Source: Pseudomonadota bacterium
GTDB taxonomy: Bacteria; Pseudomonadota; Alphaproteobacteria; Micavibrionales; UBA1664
Assembly (NCBI GenBank): GCA_009926935.1
Contig: RFNZ01000016.1
Location: forward strand, 1-48,614
DNA: 48,614 bases
Reading direction: 5' to 3'
Shown in pieces: positions 34,531 through 42,840 of this stretch (position 1 is the first letter of the stretch; every line of letters begins with the position of its first letter). The notes under the pieces are model-generated. The model made no database searches and was not told the origin of the DNA. It was given only the letters and a program-made list of their open reading frames with translations. The translations under genes were made by a program, and so were the position numbers.

Positions 34531-34890
34531 CTAGTCGGAACCTCGTTGCTGCATCAGGCCCTGCACATACCCGTCATCCACGCGGTAGTCGCGGATCGGG
34601 TGGCCGAGTGTAATGTCGCTGCCAGCGCCTTTATAGACGTACTTGACGTTTTCTTCCTCGCTGGTGTCTTCCTCAGGGAAAAATTCGCCGGTCAGATCAT
34701 TGGCGGCAAAAACATCGCCCGCATCAGGCAGGGGGCTCGAGTCATCGGAAAGCTGCTTCAGAAGGTCATCACCGGATGAATCAGCAGATGAACCCTTTGT
34801 GCTCTTGGTCTCGCCGTCGGCAACAGCCAGCGGAGCCGCCCCCAAAAGGGCCACAAGGGCACATGTCAGAAAGAGCAGTTTCGAGTTCAT
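34531..34890 (-). CDS. Small exported protein of unknown function
   Basis: The 119-residue product (from ATG 34890; a GTG at 34899 is also possible) has a signal peptide of about 22 residues with cleavage after LAVA. The mature part is acidic and Ser/Asp rich (SSADSSGDDLLKQLSDDSS), followed by FFPEEDTSEEENVKYVYKG and a C-terminal segment GHPIRDYRVDDGYVQGLM. No family is recognised. It is head-to-head with the acetyltransferase gene, with only 15 bp between start codons, so their promoters must overlap each other's 5' ends. Confidence 0.7.
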   Translation of the reverse strand: MNSKLLFLTCALVALLGAAPLAVADGETKSTKGSSADSSGDDLLKQLSDDSSPLPDAGDVFAANDLTGEFFPEEDTSEEENVKYVYKGAGSDITLGHPIRDYRVDDGYVQGLMQQRGSD

Positions 34891-34905
34891 GAAACCCACG
34901 CTAGC

Positions 34906-35430
34906 ATGGAAGCCATGACAAAGGAAATATGGAAGATTGAAACATTGGAGGCACGGGATGCCCGTCGTGCCTTGGATTTTTATGAATCTGCGGGTTTTGC
35001 GTACCGTGAAGGTGACAGGGCCGTAATGATCGAATCCCTGGAGTCCGGCATCTGGACCATGCTCATGGCGACGGAAGGCGGGGTTGATATCGGTGCCTGC
35101 TACCTGAATTGGGAACCGAAATACGGCCTTTACCGCCGGATGCGCCTCCCCGAAATTCAGGATTTGCGGGTTTTACCCGGGTACCGGAAACGGGGGGTAG
35201 GGGGCGGCCTTATAAGGGCGGCTGAGGACATGGCGCGCGGTAAAGGGCATACGGGCATCGGGATTTCCGTGGGCCTGAATGCCGATTTCGGGGCGGCCCA
35301 GCGCCTTTACATAGGGCTTGGCTACATGCCGGACGGCCACGGCGTAACCTATGAGCGTGAACCGGTGCCGGCAGGCGAAAAACGGCCAATCGACGACGAT
35401 CTGGCCCTGATGCTTCTTAAGCATTTCTAA
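34906..35430 (+). CDS. GNAT-family N-acetyltransferase
   Basis: The 174-residue product has the GNAT acetyl-CoA-binding motif YRKRGVGGGL at 93-102, preceded by the strand IQDLRVLPG, and the late signature LYIGLGYMPDGHG typical of the fold. It transfers an acetyl group from acetyl-CoA to an unknown amine. Starts at 34906 or 34915 are both possible. The gene is divergent from the small exported protein gene and followed 68 bp later by ppdK. Confidence 0.85.
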   Translation: MEAMTKEIWKIETLEARDARRALDFYESAGFAYREGDRAVMIESLESGIWTMLMATEGGVDIGACYLNWEPKYGLYRRMRLPEIQDLRVLPGYRKRGVGGGLIRAAEDMARGKGHTGIGISVGLNADFGAAQRLYIGLGYMPDGHGVTYEREPVPAGEKRPIDDDLALMLLKHF

Positions 35431-35498
35431 ACTGGAAAAACCTGAAAGACCTCGCTATGGTTCCCCGCAAGAAAACTGCCTAACGACGGGGGTCATAC

Positions 35499-38192
35499 AT
35501 GGCACAAAAATGGGTTTACGGTTTCGGCAACGGCAAGGCGGACGGCAAGGCCGATATGAAGAACCTCTTGGGCGGCAAAGGCGCTAACCTCGCTGAGATG
35601 TCAGCGATCGGCCTGCCAGTACCTCCTGGTTTTACGGTTACAACCGAAGTCTGCACCCATTTCTACGCCAACAAACAACAATACCCCGATGGCCTGAAGG
35701 CCGAAGTTGATAAAGCCATGGCCGCCATCGAAAAATCAGTCGGCTGCAATTTTGGCGATGCTAAAAACCCGTTGCTCGTCTCCGTCCGATCCGGTGCCCG
35801 CGCCTCGATGCCAGGGATGATGGATACGGTGCTCAACCTCGGCCTCAATGATGTGACAGTCGAGGGGCTTGCCAAACGCGCCAATGACGAGCGCTTCGCA
35901 TGGGATAGCTACCGCCGCTTTATCACCATGTATTCGGATGTCGTGCTGGGGCTTGAACGCCACGATTTCGAGGACGTGCTCGATACCTACAAACGCCGCC
36001 ATAACCTCACGAGCGACACGCAAATCAAGGCCGATGCCTGGAAATCCATCGTCGCCGAATTCAAGCAAATCGTAAAAGACAAACTGAAGCGTGACTTCCC
36101 TCAAGACCCTCAGGAACAACTCTGGGGTGCAATTGGCGCTGTCTTCCAAAGCTGGATGACCCCGCGCGCCGTCACCTACCGCCAAATCCACAACATTCCG
36201 GCTGAATGGGGCACGGCTGTCAACGTGCAGGCGATGGTCTTCGGTAACATGGGCGATGACTGCGCGACGGGTGTTGCCTTTACGCGCGACCCTTCAACCG
36301 GCGAGAATTTCTTCTACGGCGAATACCTCGTGAACGCGCAGGGCGAAGACGTGGTGGCGGGTATCAGAACGCCGCAAACCCTAACGATCAAAGCGAAGGA
36401 ACGCGAAGGCAGCAAACTGCCAGCGATGGAAGAAGTAATGCCCGATGTGTTCAAGCAACTAAACGACGTGCGCCATATCCTCGAAAAACATTACCGCGAC
36501 ATGCAGGATATCGAGTTCACGGTCCAGCAATCGAAACTCTACATGCTGCAAACCCGCAACGGCAAACGCACCGCGGCGGCCGCCCTCAAGGTTGCTTGCG
36601 ACATGGTCGCGGAAGGTTTGATCACGCAGGATGAAGCGGTGCTCCGCGTGGATGCATCGTCACTCGATCAATTGCTGCACCCAACCCTCGATCCAAAAGC
36701 CAAAAAGCAAGTCATTGCAAAAGGTTTGCCTGCAAGCCCTGGCGCCGCTCAAGGCAAAATCGTGTTCACGGCGGATGAAGCCGAAGTATGGGCCAAGCGC
36801 GGGGAACAAGTCTTGCTCGTTCGCGTTGAAACATCGCCGGAAGATATCCACGGCATGCACGCAGCTGCTGGTATCATCACCTCCCGCGGTGGTATGACAA
36901 GCCACGCGGCTGTGGTCGCCCGCGGCATGGGCCGCCCATGTGTGGCGGGCGCAGGCTCGCTGCAAATCGACACCAAAGGCAAAACCCTCAAAGTCGGCAC
37001 CGTAGAAGCCAAGGAAGGCGACGTGCTCACGATTGACGGCGCCGCCGGTGAAATCATTTTAGGCGCGGTGCCAACCGTGCAGGCTGAACTTTCAGGCGAT
37101 TTCGCAAAACTCATGGGCTGGGCCGATGCAGCCCGCCGCATGGGTGTAAGGGCCAATGCCGAAACACCGGAAGACGCCAAAACCGCCCGCCACTTTGGTG
37201 CCGAGGGTATTGGCCTCTGCCGTACCGAGCACATGTTCTTCGACCCGAACCGCATCCAAAAGGTGCGGGAGATGATTTTTGCCGATGATGTCGAAGGCCG
37301 TAAAAAAGCCCTCGCGTTTTTGGCCCCGATGCAAAAGGCGGATTTCAAATCCATCTTCAAAATCATGCTGGGCCTGCCGGTCACGGTGCGCCTGCTTGAT
37401 CCTCCCTTGCATGAATTCCTGCCGCACACCGATGCCGATATCGCGGCCTTCGCCAAAACCGCGAATATCGATGACAAGCGCGTACGTCAGCGTTTAAGCC
37501 AATTGCATGAAGCGAACCCAATGCTCGGCCACCGCGGCTGCCGCCTTGGTATTACCTACCCAGAAATTTACGAGATGCAGGTAAGGGCCATCTTTGAAGC
37601 AGCTCTCGAAGTGGCCAAAGAAGAAGGCAAAACCGTCACGCCAGAAGTGATGATTCCGCTGATAGCAACCCGCAAGGAACTGACGATCTTAAAAACCATG
37701 ACAGACCGCGTAGCGGGCGAGGTGGGTATTAAGGATTATACGGTTGGCACGATGATCGAGCTGCCAAGGGCCGCCCTGATGGCAGACGACATCGCGCATG
37801 ATGCCGCATTCTTTAGCTTCGGCACCAACGACCTCACGCAAACCACGCTCGGCCTCAGCCGGGATGACGCAGGCAACTTCCTGCCCGCTTATACGGATGC
37901 CGGTATCTACGCGCGCGATCCGTTCCAGACCCTCGATACACAAGGCGTCGGCCAACTAATCGAGATGGGCTTACAAAAGGGCCGTAAAACGAAGCCCGAC
38001 CTTAAAGTCGGCATTTGCGGCGAACACGGTGGAGACCCTGATTCCATCGCATTCTGTGAGAAAACAGGGCTTGATTACGTATCCTGCTCGCCGTTCCGTG
38101 TGCCTGTGGCGCGCCTTGCTGCCGCCCAAGCCGCCCTCAAATCCGGCACCGGAAAAACCGTGCCCATGAAAAAGAAAGCGGCAAACGGGTAA
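35499..38192 (+). CDS. ppdK: Pyruvate, phosphate dikinase
   Basis: PPDK interconverts pyruvate, ATP and phosphate with phosphoenolpyruvate, AMP and pyrophosphate in central carbon metabolism. The 897-residue product has an N-terminal ATP-grasp domain (NLLGGKGANLAEM, PVPPGFTVTTEVC), the swivelling domain with the phosphocarrier His469 in GGMTSHAAVVARG, and a C-terminal TIM barrel with FGTNDLTQTTLGLSRDD and the catalytic Cys840 in GICGEHGG. Length is typical. GGGGGT lies about 7 bp before ATG 35499. The exoribonuclease gene starts 39 bp after its stop and may be co-transcribed. Confidence 0.97.
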   Translation: MAQKWVYGFGNGKADGKADMKNLLGGKGANLAEMSAIGLPVPPGFTVTTEVCTHFYANKQQYPDGLKAEVDKAMAAIEKSVGCNFGDAKNPLLVSVRSGARASMPGMMDTVLNLGLNDVTVEGLAKRANDERFAWDSYRRFITMYSDVVLGLERHDFEDVLDTYKRRHNLTSDTQIKADAWKSIVAEFKQIVKDKLKRDFPQDPQEQLWGAIGAVFQSWMTPRAVTYRQIHNIPAEWGTAVNVQAMVFGNMGDDCATGVAFTRDPSTGENFFYGEYLVNAQGEDVVAGIRTPQTLTIKAKEREGSKLPAMEEVMPDVFKQLNDVRHILEKHYRDMQDIEFTVQQSKLYMLQTRNGKRTAAAALKVACDMVAEGLITQDEAVLRVDASSLDQLLHPTLDPKAKKQVIAKGLPASPGAAQGKIVFTADEAEVWAKRGEQVLLVRVETSPEDIHGMHAAAGIITSRGGMTSHAAVVARGMGRPCVAGAGSLQIDTKGKTLKVGTVEAKEGDVLTIDGAAGEIILGAVPTVQAELSGDFAKLMGWADAARRMGVRANAETPEDAKTARHFGAEGIGLCRTEHMFFDPNRIQKVREMIFADDVEGRKKALAFLAPMQKADFKSIFKIMLGLPVTVRLLDPPLHEFLPHTDADIAAFAKTANIDDKRVRQRLSQLHEANPMLGHRGCRLGITYPEIYEMQVRAIFEAALEVAKEEGKTVTPEVMIPLIATRKELTILKTMTDRVAGEVGIKDYTVGTMIELPRAALMADDIAHDAAFFSFGTNDLTQTTLGLSRDDAGNFLPAYTDAGIYARDPFQTLDTQGVGQLIEMGLQKGRKTKPDLKVGICGEHGGDPDSIAFCEKTGLDYVSCSPFRVPVARLAAAQAALKSGTGKTVPMKKKAANG

Positions 38193-38231
38193 AATTTGTC
38201 AAACCATGCCGCCCTCTATAAAAGAGAAGGC

Positions 38232-38816
38232 ATGGACAAATCTGAAGGCGCAACCCTCCGTTTCTTTTTCGATACCGAATTCAACGATGAAGTCGGCGGT
38301 ATGCGCGTTGAACTTATTTCGATGGCGTTTGTATCCGAAGATGGCGAGCGGGAATTTTACGCCGAGTGTTCCGAGTTTTCGGAAGATGCCGCGCATCCAT
38401 GGCTTAAAGAGAATGTTCTGCCGCATCTGGGCCCGCGTGAAAGACGCTTGCCTGTAAATAGTATCGAACAGGGTTTGCGTAAGTTTTTTGCTGATGCCGT
38501 AAGGGCGTCCCCGGAAAGAGTGACCAAAGTGCAGATATGGGCCAAGAACGGCTCCAACGACTTTACGGTCTTGGGTCTGGCCTTTGGCGGGCTTTCCAAG
38601 TTTTATGCCTTCATGAATGAGCTGGGTATCGAACGCAGCTATTTTAACGACACCGATATGCTCCGCCGCGAGCTGAAAGAAAAAGTCAAAATCGAGCGTG
38701 ATCCAAAGCACATTCCGCATCACGCCCTTGGCGATGCCCGCCACGAACGCCGCGAATATGTGGCTATACAGGCGGCCTTGAGGGTACAGAAACTCGCTTT
38801 GGCGGGAGGATTTTAA
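38232..38816 (+). CDS. 3'-5' exoribonuclease, Rv2179c-like
   Basis: The 194-residue product is a compact DEDDh-type exonuclease: RFFFDTEFND supplies Asp14 and Glu16, SNDF at about 109-111 the middle Asp, and HHALGDARHE the His164 and Asp168 pair. This order fits the Rv2179c-like 3'-5' exoribonuclease family, which trims RNA 3' ends. ATG 38232 was chosen over TTG 38196 because the conserved core begins soon after it and GAGAAGG sits just upstream, although the spacing is short. The stop overlaps the next start (TAATG), so both genes are translationally coupled. Confidence 0.85.
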   Translation: MDKSEGATLRFFFDTEFNDEVGGMRVELISMAFVSEDGEREFYAECSEFSEDAAHPWLKENVLPHLGPRERRLPVNSIEQGLRKFFADAVRASPERVTKVQIWAKNGSNDFTVLGLAFGGLSKFYAFMNELGIERSYFNDTDMLRRELKEKVKIERDPKHIPHHALGDARHERREYVAIQAALRVQKLALAGGF

Positions 38817-39709
38817 TGACAAAATATATCGGCGCGCACGGGTTTCCTGAAACGATCGGTTCCGTGGATGAGATCATAGCTGTAGTCCGCTCTGTTGGTA
38901 AAACGCTGCTCGAAATGCAGCCGAAAATCATGGCCGTCGCAAATGGCGAAATGCCTGAGACGCCCGAATATTGGGTAAGGCGTAAACCGGACGGCTCAAT
39001 ATATACATCTGCGGATGTTTGGGCAGATCAAGCGATCAGGGAAGGGTTAAAAGCCATCCACGGCATTCCGCGCAACGTCGGATACATATCGGAGGAGGCC
39101 GAAGCATCGACCAATCAGGCAAACCTGAAAGCGGATTGCTGGTTGACCGACCCGCTTGATAGCACAGGCGCCTACACCAAAGGCTTTCCTACGTGGAGCG
39201 TGAACACCGGGTACCTTCACCGCAGCAGGCCAACAGGCGGTGTCGTGTATTATCCTGCGCTGGGCAAACTCTTTTATACGTCGGACTACGGTACATCCGT
39301 AATGCAGGATGAAGTGCTGGGTGTAAGCGAAACGCTCAAATATGCAGGCGGTGTAAACCTGACACGTGTTGTAACGCCGCCCGGTCTTGTATCTATTTTT
39401 GCAGGCCAAAATGTCGTCGTTGAAGCGGATCCGCGCCACACAAACCGCCTTTGGGCATTTTTCAAACGCGGCGGCCCGGAAGTTGCCGAGCACGGAAAGC
39501 TATTTTACGCCTGGGATATCGCGGCGCCTGCCGCAATTGCTGCCCGCGCTGGCGTTGTTTACGTTGATCGTAATGGCAAGCCGCTTGATTATCTTGCAAG
39601 TCGTCAGGGCCATAACGACTTTGAGTTGCCAAAAGCAGGTTTTTTGGCTGGGCATAGAGCCACTTTGGCCAAAGCCGGTTTTCTGGCCAGAGGCCAAAGG
39701 CCAGCCTAG
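38816..39709 (+). CDS. CysQ-like inositol phosphatase family protein
   Basis: The 297-residue product belongs to the lithium-sensitive phosphatase superfamily. Metal-ligand residues are visible as Glu93-Glu94 (YISEEAEAS) and Asp112/Asp115 in WLTDPLDSTGAYTKG, with the late YAWDIAAPAAIAARAG segment. Members remove the 3' phosphate from PAP (CysQ), or dephosphorylate inositol or fructose phosphates; the DSTGAY loop differs from the usual DGT-NF so the substrate is open. The C terminus has the unit KAGFLA twice and a basic tail. It overlaps the exoribonuclease stop by one base. Since PAP inhibits exoribonucleases such as Orn and Xrn1, pairing with an RNase gene is suggestive. Confidence 0.85.
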   Translation: MTKYIGAHGFPETIGSVDEIIAVVRSVGKTLLEMQPKIMAVANGEMPETPEYWVRRKPDGSIYTSADVWADQAIREGLKAIHGIPRNVGYISEEAEASTNQANLKADCWLTDPLDSTGAYTKGFPTWSVNTGYLHRSRPTGGVVYYPALGKLFYTSDYGTSVMQDEVLGVSETLKYAGGVNLTRVVTPPGLVSIFAGQNVVVEADPRHTNRLWAFFKRGGPEVAEHGKLFYAWDIAAPAAIAARAGVVYVDRNGKPLDYLASRQGHNDFELPKAGFLAGHRATLAKAGFLARGQRPA

Positions 39710-39717
39710 ATAATTAT

Positions 39718-40380
39718 TCAGCAGTAGAACGGACGAAGTTCCATAGCTTCCGGCCTCGGCTGGCGCTGAGCTGGCAGCACAAGCCCGGCTTTGTAGACGT
39801 CCCGCAGGCGGTAAGCCAGTTCAACACCCAAAAGATGCGCAGGGGCCTGACCGTGTCTGGGTTGAAGCCTGTAGGTCAAGACTTTTTGAAGTGCGGAATC
39901 TTTAACAGGCTTCGAGTTTGGATCCATTTGGTCTACAAGCGAACAAAAGCGGCGCAGTGTCTCTTCGCCAGCGTCCATGAATTTCAAAACATCAATGAGC
40001 CTGTTGGTAAGGCCGTAAACCTCGCGTGCGGGGTCGCTTGAGACTTCGACAGCTTTTTTAAATGTTGCGGCAAGGTAATCATAGAAAACGGTTTTAAGTC
40101 TAAAACTGTCGCCGTTTAACGATGTGTTACCGGTGCTTCTGATTTCCCAAAAGCTCTCACCCATCTGCCGTAATTTGTGCCATGTTTCATCGGAAAGCGC
40201 GGTTTCTTCGGTCACCGGTGCGTCATGCAAGGCAATCAATTGTTTTTTAAGAGCGTCAGCTTGAAGCGAAGTAGCTTCGCTGATCAACTCGGCTGAAAGA
40301 GCATACACGCCTCTCAGGTTAAACGTGCCTCCGCGTACAAGCTGGATAAGAAGTTCAGAAACAGGTTTTGCGAGTGTCAC
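39718..40380 (-). CDS. Hypothetical protein
   Basis: The 220-residue product is not recognised. It looks mainly helical, with no signal peptide or membrane segment. Notable stretches are LSDETWHKLRQMGESFWEIR, GDSFRLKTVFYDYLAATFKK, and a basic tail ending in PFYC. The start is GTG 40380, with TGGAG about 8 bp upstream; an ATG in another frame overlaps that site but stops at once. The gene converges on the CysQ-like gene with 8 bp between stops and starts 74 bp after the ygfZ stop. Confidence 0.7.
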   Translation of the reverse strand: MTLAKPVSELLIQLVRGGTFNLRGVYALSAELISEATSLQADALKKQLIALHDAPVTEETALSDETWHKLRQMGESFWEIRSTGNTSLNGDSFRLKTVFYDYLAATFKKAVEVSSDPAREVYGLTNRLIDVLKFMDAGEETLRRFCSLVDQMDPNSKPVKDSALQKVLTYRLQPRHGQAPAHLLGVELAYRLRDVYKAGLVLPAQRQPRPEAMELRPFYC

Positions 40381-40454
40381 GGCTCAGGCTCCATTTTTAG
40401 AAAAGTGTATGGAGGGCATAGCATGCCTAAAATGGAAAAGTCAAAATATGGAAA

Positions 40455-41276
40455 TTAACGTGAGTCGGTGTCAGCTTCGGCTGTTCGTATGCCCATTCTG
40501 GCGGCAGCCTTGAGCGCATCATGCCGCAGTAGCGCAAGGCCTACATTACCGTTACTCGATCTCATCTCGCCGATCAGATTCCCCTCCGGCGTCACGATAT
40601 CGGTAAACGGGGGTAAGGGAGAGCCCTCGATGGTCACGGCATAAAGCCCCCTTTTCGATAAGGCGCGGTGATGCATGCGGCTCGTTAACTCCTGCCCCAT
40701 ATAGCAGCCTTTGGTGTAGGAAACGCCATTCAGTTTCTCGAGATTTATGTCTGCAGCCGCATCATCACCAATAGCCATATCCCGCGATCCGTCAGGGATG
40801 CCAAAAGACAACCTCAACCTATCATAGAAACCAAATTCAGTCTCTATAGAATTGTTTAATCTATTTTTATCAATTGGTTGTAACGATAAGTTACGACAAC
40901 CTAAGGCTTGGTGGCGCGGGTCACGCTCATAAGAGAACGCTTTAAGAGACTCCTCATCTCCCCACAATGTAATAACCTGAACTGGAACAGATTTGAGCTC
41001 GATGTTCTTGCGTAACTTGAAAGCTGAAAGACGCTCAAGTAAAGCATCAGCACGGTGGGCTTCACATTCAAGAATGTATCCACCATCTTGTTTCCAAACA
41101 AAAAAATCATACTCGTACTTACCCTGAGGCGTGAGCAATGCGCTATAAGTCACGTTTTGCGTATCCAAAACGTTCATATCTTGCGTGAGGAGCCCCTGCA
41201 GGAAGCTCTTTGAGTCGGGTCCCACAACGCCGATACCGGACCTGTTTGGGAGGATTGTGTAATAAACGTTTGTCAT
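40455..41276 (-). CDS. ygfZ: Folate-binding protein YgfZ
   Basis: YgfZ is a GcvT-like tetrahydrofolate-binding protein that supports iron-sulfur cluster enzymes. The 273-residue product has the diagnostic motif KGCYMGQE with Cys191, followed by LTSRMHHR. ATG 41276 was chosen over 41360 because the family core starts YTILPNRSGIGVVGPDSKSF and the longer start would run into the divergent glycosyltransferase gene. The codons for about residues 56-159 (40801-41110) are AT-richer (about 35-47% GC per 60 bases by hand count) than those near the C terminus (50-52%). It shares a 28-bp divergent start region with the glycosyltransferase gene. Confidence 0.92.
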   Translation of the reverse strand: MTNVYYTILPNRSGIGVVGPDSKSFLQGLLTQDMNVLDTQNVTYSALLTPQGKYEYDFFVWKQDGGYILECEAHRADALLERLSAFKLRKNIELKSVPVQVITLWGDEESLKAFSYERDPRHQALGCRNLSLQPIDKNRLNNSIETEFGFYDRLRLSFGIPDGSRDMAIGDDAAADINLEKLNGVSYTKGCYMGQELTSRMHHRALSKRGLYAVTIEGSPLPPFTDIVTPEGNLIGEMRSSNGNVGLALLRHDALKAAARMGIRTAEADTDSR

Positions 41277-41304
41277 CGTGAGCCATTGTGGCACAAATTG
41301 CGGC

Positions 41305-42279
41305 ATGAAAAAGATTCTGTTTATCACAGCCACCCGTATTGGGGATGCGCTCTTCTCCATCGGCCTCCTGGATCACATAACCCGTACATACCCGGATGCC
41401 AAGATCACCGTTGCCTGTGGCCCCCTCGTGACCGAGTTTTTTAGCCCGGTCCCGCAAGTCGAAAAGGTTATCACCCTCAAAAAGCGCAAATGGGCCGGGC
41501 ACTGGCGGGACCTATGGCAAGAAACGGTCAAAACCAACTGGGATATGGTGGTGGACCTGCGCAACTCGGCGGTATCGCGGCTTATCCTCGCCAAACAACG
41601 CTATATCTTCGGCCCGCATATCGACCAGCAGAAGCACAAGGTTGAGCAATCCGCCGATGTAATGGGGCTCGACTATGTACCACTGCCACGCCTCTGGTTT
41701 TCGAGTGAGACACTCGAAAAAGCAAGGCAATTGGTGCCGGATGGCGGGCCTGTTCTGGGCATCGGCCCTGCCGCCAATTGGATTGCCAAGACATGGCCAA
41801 ATGACCGCTTCATCGACCTCATCAAGCGTCTGACGGCCGAAAACGGGATTCTGCCTAATGCCCGCGTGGCTATTATCGCGGCACCGGGGGAGGAGTCGCA
41901 GGCAAGGCCGGTGCTCGAAAGCATCCCTGAAAACCGCCGTATCGACCTCATAGCCAAAGGGTCACCTGCGTTTGCAGCAGCATGTATTGCCCGCTGCGAT
42001 TTTTTTGTAGGCAACGATAGCGGCCTCAGCCACTCAGCCGCCGCCGCGCACATCCCTGTGTTGGGCCTTTTTGGCCCAAGCTGGCCGCATATCTATAGGC
42101 CGTATGGCGATAAAGCAGCTTTTGTCGCCACCCCCAAAAACTTTGCCGAACTTATTGATTACCCCGGCTACAACTCCAAAACCGCACCATGCCTGATGGA
42201 CGGGCTGACCGTCGATGCTGTTGAAAACGCTGCCCGTAACCTCTGGGCCAAAGTCTCAAAAATGAAAAACGCAGCCTGA
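41305..42279 (+). CDS. Glycosyltransferase family 9 (heptosyltransferase-like)
   Basis: The 324-residue product has the GT9 layout: an N-terminal Rossmann domain with RIGDALFSIGLLDHI, a second domain starting VLGIGPAANWIAKTWPNDRF, and the ADP-sugar-binding FFVGNDSGLSHSAAAAHIPV followed by LGLFGPSWPHIYRPYG. Such enzymes add heptose or related sugars to lipopolysaccharide core at the cytoplasmic face of the inner membrane. ATG 41305 replaces a GTG at 41278, which would overlap the divergent ygfZ start. No other LPS gene is adjacent. Confidence 0.9.
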   Translation: MKKILFITATRIGDALFSIGLLDHITRTYPDAKITVACGPLVTEFFSPVPQVEKVITLKKRKWAGHWRDLWQETVKTNWDMVVDLRNSAVSRLILAKQRYIFGPHIDQQKHKVEQSADVMGLDYVPLPRLWFSSETLEKARQLVPDGGPVLGIGPAANWIAKTWPNDRFIDLIKRLTAENGILPNARVAIIAAPGEESQARPVLESIPENRRIDLIAKGSPAFAAACIARCDFFVGNDSGLSHSAAAAHIPVLGLFGPSWPHIYRPYGDKAAFVATPKNFAELIDYPGYNSKTAPCLMDGLTVDAVENAARNLWAKVSKMKNAA

Positions 42280-42364
42280 TCACAGGGCGGGGCTTGCGGC
42301 AAAATAGCACAGTGATACGATTCCCCGCATGCGTCGTTAACCACCGCATCTATGGAGGATACCT

Positions 42365-42838
42365 ATGAGCGATAACAATCAAGGCCTTACCTGCCCTGTG
42401 ACGGGCTGCCCCGTTAAAAACATTCTGATCATGACTGCTGCGGTATTCGTCGTGACCTTCGGCTTCGATTTCCTTTATCACGGCGTTTTTTTGAAAGCGG
42501 ATTATGAGGCGACCGCAAATCTATGGCGCTCGCAGACCGAGATGCAGGCCATGATGGGCATATCGCTTTTATACCACGCTGTTTTGGCCCTTGGTGTGGG
42601 CTCCCTTTATGGGCTTGTTACAAAAAATTCCCCCTGCTGCGGTGCCTGCGCCAAAACCGGCCTAAAATTTGGCTTTCTGATAGGGCTTACAGTCGGGATA
42701 TTGATGTTTGCAAATTACATCTGGGTCCCGATGCCGCTTGACCTTGCCATCAAATGGCTGGTTGGTTCGCTGGCATGGGGCATTGTCACGGGTTATGTGC
42801 TATCGCTTGTCAGCGGCAAATGCTGCTGCAAAAAGTAA
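42365..42838 (+). CDS. Small four-helix membrane protein with cysteine clusters
   Basis: The 157-residue product has four membrane segments (about 20-42, 64-86, 99-119, 127-149). Eight cysteines sit in three clusters: CPVTGC at 10-15, CCGAC at 91-95 and CCC at 153-155. With the N terminus inside, all three clusters fall on the cytoplasmic side, which would suit binding of a metal or iron-sulfur cluster. The fold might be of the DUF1761-like type, but I cannot assign it. GGAGG at 42353-42357 lies 7 bp before ATG 42365. The stop is 2 bp from the convergent VIT1/CCC1 gene. Confidence 0.75.
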   Translation: MSDNNQGLTCPVTGCPVKNILIMTAAVFVVTFGFDFLYHGVFLKADYEATANLWRSQTEMQAMMGISLLYHAVLALGVGSLYGLVTKNSPCCGACAKTGLKFGFLIGLTVGILMFANYIWVPMPLDLAIKWLVGSLAWGIVTGYVLSLVSGKCCCKK

Positions 42839-42840
42839 GG

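Noticed and set aside
38199..38822. 207-codon frame antisense to the whole exoribonuclease gene
   Set aside because: The sense strand has a complete DEDDh motif set and fits between its neighbours; the antisense translation shows no family pattern.
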